A stretch of 64,000 nucleotides of DNA from Spinacia oleracea (lineage: Eukaryota > Streptophyta > Magnoliopsida > Caryophyllales > Amaranthaceae). The position numbers and the translations under genes are program-made. The notes under the pieces were generated by a model. That model ran no database searches. It saw only the letters and a program-made list of their open reading frames with translations, and had not been told where the DNA came from. Shown piece after piece: positions 57,504 through 64,000 of this stretch. The number at the start of each line of letters is the position of its first letter. The stretch's first letter is position 1. The stretch is taken from contig NC_079487.1 of NCBI RefSeq assembly GCF_020520425.1, positions 128,486,385-128,550,384 of the forward strand, written 5' to 3'.

Positions 57504-59663
57504 TTTGATAGAATGTTAAATGGATATTGATACGAGTAGGTTTCTGGTATGACAAATGTTTATAAATTCGGATTAATTTGTGGGTAGCCGTTACATAAGA
57601 TTTTATTGGGAATGAGATAATTGATGGAAATAGACACGTATTTATAAGCACTTGGTTGTTATTGGGGAGTTAAGCATTTCGCACGACGACGGAGATCACT
57701 ATCACCATTCACCGACCAGGTCACCGAATAACAAGTTAACGGCGTCGTTTTATTCATCTTTTATTATGGATAAAGTCATGTCCGTGAATCCCACCACTTT
57801 ACTGGCCATCCTAACTCTCTCCTACTGCCACGTGAAGCTTATTTATTGACTTTGGATTATGGTTTTTTCATCGTTTACTTATTTGTCTTATCTAAATTTA
57901 AACCAAATAATTTTATCTAAATTTATCTTAATTTATCTTAACTAATTTTATCCAGAAAAAAATTATAGACGAAAATATTTGTAAAAAAATTTATTGCTTG
58001 ACATACATTTATATGTGGGATTTTTCGAAAAACTTATTTGTTCTCAAAGTATTTTATTTAATAAGTCGGATAGAATAGACATGGGCGGATTTTAGTTAGG
58101 TTTGGGGTGGGCCCAACCCTTCTGAACGATAAATTTTATAGTGTATTTTTAGTTACGTCACTCTTAAAATTTGTGTATAATTGTATAATTACATACTACA
58201 TAGTATATTGCTTAACTTTTTTCTACTAGTGCCTCATTAAAACTCATTTATCTTATAATACGTTACCGGTGTACTTACTTCAACACAAGAAGCGTGGGCC
58301 TCTTCGATAGAAGCACTTTCCAAAAGCATAGCTTTAGATATTACAAATCCGAAAGCTTCACTTAAGCTCAAAACCTCGAAGAAGGTTATTTAAATGCTTA
58401 AACTTCGCTCCGATCGCTTAAGCGACTACGTTCCTTTGTCTTGGTCCCAATTTAAATCCGCTATAGCATTTCAAAAAATTATTGAGTTCGCGGAACACAA
58501 ACTTCATCTTCAAGTTCAGATAGCAGGACGGTGAACAAGAGGTCAAAATTCGATTCTCTTTGGTATTCATCATTGTTAGATTTCATTCAATCGATTGTGG
58601 TTTTGCCAAATTAGAATTTCGTTTGATCCAAATTATTTTGTATTTTCTAGTTATGTTTTCTATCAGATATGTTGTATGACTATTTTATTAATGAAATAAT
58701 TTTACCATCAAAAAGAAAAACTTCAACTTGATCTTTTTACCAACTTCTTTTTAAAATGTTATCATATACTACACGTAGTAATATGTTGTTAGATTAGTCA
58801 CATTATTATTTTCATAGTATCAACCTTTTATAACCTTTTATACCTCCGTTCATAATATATGCAACATTTCTCATTTTTGACACTATTTATCAACCAATTT
58901 TGACAATCTTTCTTTCACTATTATGTAAGAAAAAACGTGATCAAATAAGATGTTGTTAAATTCGTATCAATGCGATGATTCCAAATACGGAGTATTAATT
59001 AACTTTTTATAACCTTTTAACTATATGCAATTAGAGATATTAATGACCAAGCGAAACTTATTAGAATACGTGGAAAAAAAATGTTGCATGTATTGCGAAA
59101 CAGAAATAGTAAACAATTAGATATATTAATACTTAAATTATGACAATTTTGACGGTCAAACTTATCATAACTGGACGAAGAATTGTAGTATTAGCTTAAT
59201 TGAAATTGCATGAGTTGAATAGTAAACGGGATATGTTATGGTCTTATTCTAATCTTAGGAGTTTAAATTGGTGACTCATCAGCTGGTCATTCGATACGGT
59301 GATTGTGCAATGTGCATGTCTTTAACAGAGTACTCCGTAATGTACATCCGTTTTCTTGAATTTGGTAAATAGTCTTGTGATAATATCTAGCACATGTATA
59401 AAATGTGGTCCCGCCTTTATTTTTATTGAAGTAACACGTCGGTATTGATTTTTTTTTTTTTTTTTGTGTTAGCATTCGATTCACCCTTAACGCTAATCTG
59501 GTTTCGGGTGAGTTCTAGGTGTATAGGTTCGTTATTGTTGCAGGGGATCAAACATGAGTTCTCTCTACCAATTTCAGCCCCAATCATCATTGCAGAATAC
59601 TTAATGGCCTCACATTTGGGGAATACTTAATTCGCCCGGGGTTGTATTGTTTCATTATTTTTA
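57504..59663. other. Asparagine synthetase promoter and intergenic DNA
   Basis: The first ~150 bp contain the ASN leader and TATA box. The rest is AT-rich. 58080-58700 opens with 'gggcggattttagttagg' and 'gggtgggcccaacc' words that resemble TE edges, but no domain or repeat end could be fixed. No gene recognised. Confidence 0.5.
57637..57650 (-). promoter_or_regulatory. TATA box of asparagine synthetase
   Basis: The minus strand reads TGCTTATAAATACG, about 135-147 bp upstream of the start codon. It is the best TATA match in the upstream region and lies at a plausible distance for a 100-bp leader. Confidence 0.6.
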
Positions 59664-62335
59664 CGGATTTTTCATGAAATACCCCTGAGTTTTTACGAAA
59701 TTCACCAAATGCCCCTCGACTTTCAGAAATTCACCAAATGCCCCTCACTTTTAACTTAATACCCAAACTACCCTTACACTTAACGGACGTTAAGTCGCCG
59801 TTAGCTGCCTTTTACTATTTTACCCTTATTTTTCTTGTAGGCGCTATAACCCTTCCCTATCACCTCCTTCCTTTCTACAGTTATAAAAAAAACACTACTC
59901 CAACAGTCCAACTACCCCTCTCTCTCTCTCCCCTGTTCTTCCTCATTCATCCACCATAACTGCATCCTTCAATCACCCAAAAGCTTCAGAATTTCGTGTT
60001 CTTAGGTTCACGCATCGTGTAAGGTATGTAATGATAATTGCACTGATTTTTTTTTCGATTTTTCAAACATCTGTTGCGCAAATTTTGAGGTTTAGGGTTT
60101 CTGGAACTTTGATGTTGGAGATGACTTGTTTGTTTGCATTTTCATGAAATTAAGTATTGCATTTTCATGAAATAAAGTATGAATTAGTTGTTCCTCACGT
60201 TGAATTGGATCATCAATTTCCCCATTTCCCCCCAAATGTTTTGTCCTGCCTTCTTCGATTTAATCGCCTTTTTTTCCCCTAATTCATCTTTTTCCGCATT
60301 GTTAGATTGATCCTCATGTTTTTTCTGATCAATTTCTAGTTATAATCGAGGGTTTTGATTATGAGAAAATTGCTTGAATTTTTCAGCATTTGGCAATTTT
60401 TTTATTCCATTAAGTTCAAAGATGATGAGTATTGAATTGAACTGAGGAATTAATTGGACTGATAAATTAGGAGTGAGAAATGAGCTCATAGGCAATTGGT
60501 GATTGCTCGTGAGTTATTGATTTTCATTTTATTGTTTTTCATTTTCTTAAATTTATTTGAGTTATTGTCCCTTTGAATTCAAGCTCAATCTACCACGGAG
60601 AACCATCCTTACAAACTATGCAAGACCTGAAATTGACGCACCTTCAGTGCTTCTTACAACAAGGTAACTGATAGAATATTTATTAATGCCGCATATACCT
60701 TGGAACATTACATTAACAAGATACACGTATGGGAAGAGAAAATTTGCGAATGTTACTCAGAAAAAATAAGTATTCCTAGCAATGAATTCATTGAAATGAT
60801 ATTGGTTGATGCTGCATTTATCATTTACCTATTTATGCTGTCGAGTTCTCAATTTTTGTTAATTTTTGTTAGAAGATGATCATATAGGAAACAAGGTAGT
60901 AGGACTGTTGTTCTATTTAGAAAGAGTCTTGTAATTACAAGAGAACCAACTCCCTTTCTTTTTTCTGCAAACTCTATACAACGAAGCATTTGGTACATCT
61001 TACCCCAATATCACATTCATTGAGGTCGCTAGTATTGTTATAAACAATGGTTTGTTTCCTGGAAGAGAGCCTTCAACTACAACTGTTCTTGATAAAATAA
61101 CAAGCTCTCCAAAATTAACCATTTCGTCGATATGTTGAGGATCTGTTGTTTACCTTCCAACCTCCGAAGACAAGTTCTGCTTGATTTGTGCAGACTGGTT
61201 GCTCTGTAAGAGGTGGTTGTAGGCTGTTTTTGTGCTGTGTGATGCTATTTTGTTCTCTTGCTGCAGTCTGTTGTTGTGGTGTTGTTGTTGGTTGTTTATT
61301 GCAGCTTATGTTTATGTTGGTTTGTGTAGTGTGTGGTTGTTACAGCCGTTGTGTATCTCTGCAGGTTGTTTCAAGTACACTGTCTGCTGCCGTGTTTCTT
61401 TCTGGCTGTTGGTTCTGTTGTGACATGTGCTGCTGTTTTTATGCTTCCGGCTGCTCCCCCTTGTAGTTGCTAGTTGTGTTTTTTTGGTTTGGGTTGCGGC
61501 CTGTGCACCCTTTTCTGTAGATTGTTGTTTCTTTGTTTGGTTTCAACTGAAAGTAAAACTTCTAAATCTTGCAACATCTGCTTTTTAAAAAATTTCTCCC
61601 CTACCTGATGATGCAATTTAACTTTAAGCTATACAGAAATAGAGGCAGCTAGCCATGCAGCAGGCTCCTATTAATACTAAAACATGAATCATTAATCATG
61701 AATTAATATCGCTAAACAAGTGTATTAATTTAGCAACTTCCTTAAATAATCTCTAGTTTTTTTCCCCTTCAAGTGCTGCTTACAATCCCTTCATCACTTC
61801 CGTTAACCAAGAAAAGCTTGATGGGGTTATGAGTTTTCTTAAATGGGTAAGATGGATGCATCACTATCCCACATTTTCCAGTGAGCTTATGGACGTTATG
61901 GCAAAGCCTAATGTATCCCACATTCCCATTTGTATGACAATTTTGAATGAAAGCTCACGACAAAAATGACATGAAACTATAACAAAACAATTTCTAAGCT
62001 ACAATAAACACTTTGATCATGGTTATTTATAACCCTATAATAAGCAACAACTACTTTTCAAACCCAAAAACTAGCCGTTGGGCTTTTAAATGCTAATTTT
62101 CAGTTTTGGGTATTTGGTGAATTATGTTTACATTTAGGGGTATTTGGTGAATTAATTTAAATTTTAGGGGCATTTGGTGAATTTGAAACTAGGCTAACGG
62201 AGGACTAACGGCGCGTCATTAGTAGGGGTAGTTTGGGTATTAAGTTAAAAGTGAGGGGCATTTGGTGAATTTCTGAAAGTCGAGGGGCATTTGGTGAATT
62301 TCGTAAAAACTCGGGGGTATTTCATGAAAAATCCG
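59664..62335. mobile_element. Mutator-like element (MULE) with long TIRs and 9-bp target duplication
   Basis: Ends are CGGATTTTTCATGAAATACC on the left and its reverse complement GTATTTCATGAAAAATCCG on the right. The TIRs are near-identical for about 110 bp (both hold CACCAAATGCCCCTC twice). TTATTTTTA is duplicated exactly at 59655-59663 and 62336-62344. Nine-base duplications with long TIRs are the MULE signature. Total 2672 bp. No MURA transposase frame was found, so it is non-autonomous. The interior from about 59890 has a TATAAAAAAA box, a CT-rich leader and a GTATGT-type donor near 60023, looking like captured host gene 5' sequence. Later stretches (about 61770-61850) also look exon-like but are broken. 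Confidence 0.88.
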
Positions 62336-62344
62336 TTATTTTTA

Positions 62345-62887
62345 ATTTTCTAAATCTATCCTCCATGCATAATCTCATGATAAACTCCAAATTTAATAAC
62401 ATGGATGGATCATTAGTCATAGGGAGCATTTAAATAAAATATAAACTGTACACATTATATTTTAAATAAGTCTTAAAATGAATGGAGCTTTCATCTAAAA
62501 TCATAAAAGAATGAGAAACATATAACAAAATCAACGCCAAATAGCTACATTTCTAAAATGTTTAAAGCACGAAAAGCCCACTAAAGTGAATGGTTTAAAC
62601 TTAAAATGTGTTAATCAAATACAGGCTATAAATTAAGATAAAATGTATAAATCGATGTACTTATTTTAGAAACAGAGAGCGTATAAAAAATATTTTAAAA
62701 GGAGGAAGTATCAATGTAGCACACAACCGTCCCATAATCGTTACTAACTGAAGTGTTTATAGACATTCATATACTCATGTAAATAAACAAATTGTAATTA
62801 AATCAAGTACAGAGTAACATTTTTTTAGTATTCAAAAAAGGAAATAAAGTGTGATAATCTAAAATACTACGGAGTATTACCAGTGTT
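62345..62887. other. AT-rich intergenic DNA
   Basis: Nothing recognised. It ends at the edge of the LTR-like block. Confidence 0.5.
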
Positions 62888-63363
62888 TCTGCGAAGAAAT
62901 TGCTAAGTGTGAAAATAAGGGAATTCTCGTCAACCAGGGCTGTTGTTTTTCTCCAATCGGCTGTCGTTTTCCTTCAAAAGGGCAAACGTAAACTGGCTCG
63001 GGGGGTTCCCGAGAAAACTCCCTCCGACGCTCAAGTCAGTTCTCGTAGAGAGAGAAAGTAGTGAGAGAGTCAGTGTGAGAATAACTGCATACCTGAGTAA
63101 TGATTAGGTGAGACATATTTATAGTAATGCAGGATGGCATTATTAGTAAATATGGGCAAGTGTAGGGGTATGAAATCTTGGACCTGTAGGAGGTTGAGAT
63201 ATAGGCCCCTAAGTTCTGGTTTGAGCCCATATCTCTTGATGGGTAATTTGGTAATTTGGTAAAAAGATGGGTCCCACAGGAGTGCCTGAACAAATCCACC
63301 GCACATTAACCATGATGAAAAAATGTGGATTACCTTCACCATTCACTCCGAACTTGTCACACA
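62888..63363 (-). mobile_element. Probable solo or truncated LTR remnant
   Basis: In minus sense the block starts near TGTGTGACAAGTTCGG, carries CTATAAATATG as TATA box (about 63113-63125), and then has GAACTGACTTGAGCGTCGGA, a phrase widely seen in plant LTRs. It ends near GCAGAAACA with TGG following, which would fit a primer-binding site start. No internal domain follows on either side. Boundaries are estimates, and a promoter/leader of another element type is possible. Short minus frames inside it are not considered genes. Confidence 0.45.
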
Positions 63364-63509
63364 CTTTCGCCTCTTCCACTGTCATTGCTTCAACTTTTTT
63401 TTTTTTTTTTTTTGTGTATGAGCCACGAAGATAATATGATTAATAAATGTAGGAGAATCTAAAACCTACCATATGCATACACTCAAGTTTAAAACACCAT
63501 TGGTACGTA

Positions 63510-63769
63510 CTTCCTCTGTCCCTTAATACTCGCACCGTTTTGACTTTTTGCACTATTCACATAATTCACTTTGACCCTATTTTATTTCTAGTATATGAAA
63601 ACAAATGTTAGTATATAATATATTGTTGGGTTCATCTTAATATATATTTTCAAAATATTAATATTTTTATAAGTTTTTGTAATATGTAGTTGAAGATATT
63701 GGTGGTCAAAGTTGTGCATTGGCAAACGTGTCCAGTCAAAATGGTGTGAGTATTAAGGGACGGAGGGAG
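63510..63769. mobile_element. Stowaway-type MITE
   Basis: Left end CTTCCTCTGTCCCTTAATAC and right end (reverse strand) CTCCCTCCGTCCCTTAATAC are inverted repeats extending about 35 bp. TA flanks both sides (63508-63509 and 63770-63771). 260 bp. Related in TIR to the MITE at 41894-42122 but different inside. Confidence 0.85.
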
Positions 63770-63771
63770 TA

Positions 63772-64000
63772 GTACTTTCCTTGCCTCGTAGTTCGGATTA
63801 CAAATGATCCATCGCACCAATAATTTGTTGATATGCAGATTATTAACAACAACAATTGATCAACACGTTGGAAGTGATGACACGCAAGCAAGTCTTATCT
63901 TGACCATCTTATGTGATAAGGCATGTGACTCATAAATCATAATACATACTCCACTCCACTTCGTACATCGATACTTAATTGGACCATTCAATTCGTAACT
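63772..64000. other. Right edge of window, nothing recognised
   Basis: AT-rich sequence with no gene or repeat end identified. Confidence 0.5.

Noticed and set aside
61188-61466. Cysteine-rich 92-residue frame inside the MULE
   Set aside because: It comes from TGT/TGC-rich low-complexity DNA, another frame overlaps it, and there is no signal peptide plus mature Cys pattern of a known peptide family. Compositional.
63036-63342. Two minus-strand frames near the right edge
   Set aside because: They fall inside the LTR-like remnant in overlapping frames, with no domain.

Overview
The window is nuclear DNA from a flowering plant, almost certainly a eudicot. Genes are split by AT-rich GT-AG introns, the proteins belong to plant families, and the intergenic space is full of plant transposons. 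The frequent 'tactccgta'-type words and the SINE/MITE mix would fit Amaranthaceae/Caryophyllales (spinach- or beet-like), but that is an impression and was not tested. All exon models were built by hand from splice signals, reading phase and remembered family motifs, with no transcript data.

Layout from left to right. 863-4549 (+): three-exon 2-oxoglutarate/Fe(II) dioxygenase of the gibberellin-oxidase-like group. 4550-8193: intergenic, with a tRNA-type SINE, several MITEs and GC-rich word repeats. 8194-15284 (+): 11-exon chromatin regulator with Agenet-like, TPL-binding-like, PHD and GNAT modules (IDM1-like). 16854-39002 (+): five-exon TRICHOME BIREFRINGENCE-LIKE wall-polysaccharide O-acetyltransferase whose third intron is 19.5 kb long. 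39536-51216 (-): 10-exon KUP/HAK/KT potassium transporter (KUP7-like), convergent with TBL. 52923-57503 (-): 12-exon glutamine-hydrolysing asparagine synthetase. 59664-62335: Mutator-like element with long inverted ends and a perfect 9-bp target duplication. 62888-63769: probable LTR remnant, then a Stowaway MITE.

The most striking structure is inside TBL intron 3: an LTR retrotransposon array of form LTR-internal-LTR-internal-LTR (19142-38177), antisense to the gene and flanked by one CTGGG target duplication. The three 2.93-kb LTRs and two 5.12-kb internal regions look essentially identical apart from a (TA)n tract. Gag is an intact reading frame, but pol is broken in the same way in both units. 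Upstream of gag lies an acidic, SUMO-interaction-like reading frame interrupted by a single in-frame UAG; this is the best candidate here for something undescribed.

The five host genes do not form a pathway: hormone catabolism, chromatin acetylation, wall acetylation, potassium transport and nitrogen assimilation are simply neighbours. All five have intact frames across every exon, so the transposon load sits in introns and intergenic DNA.
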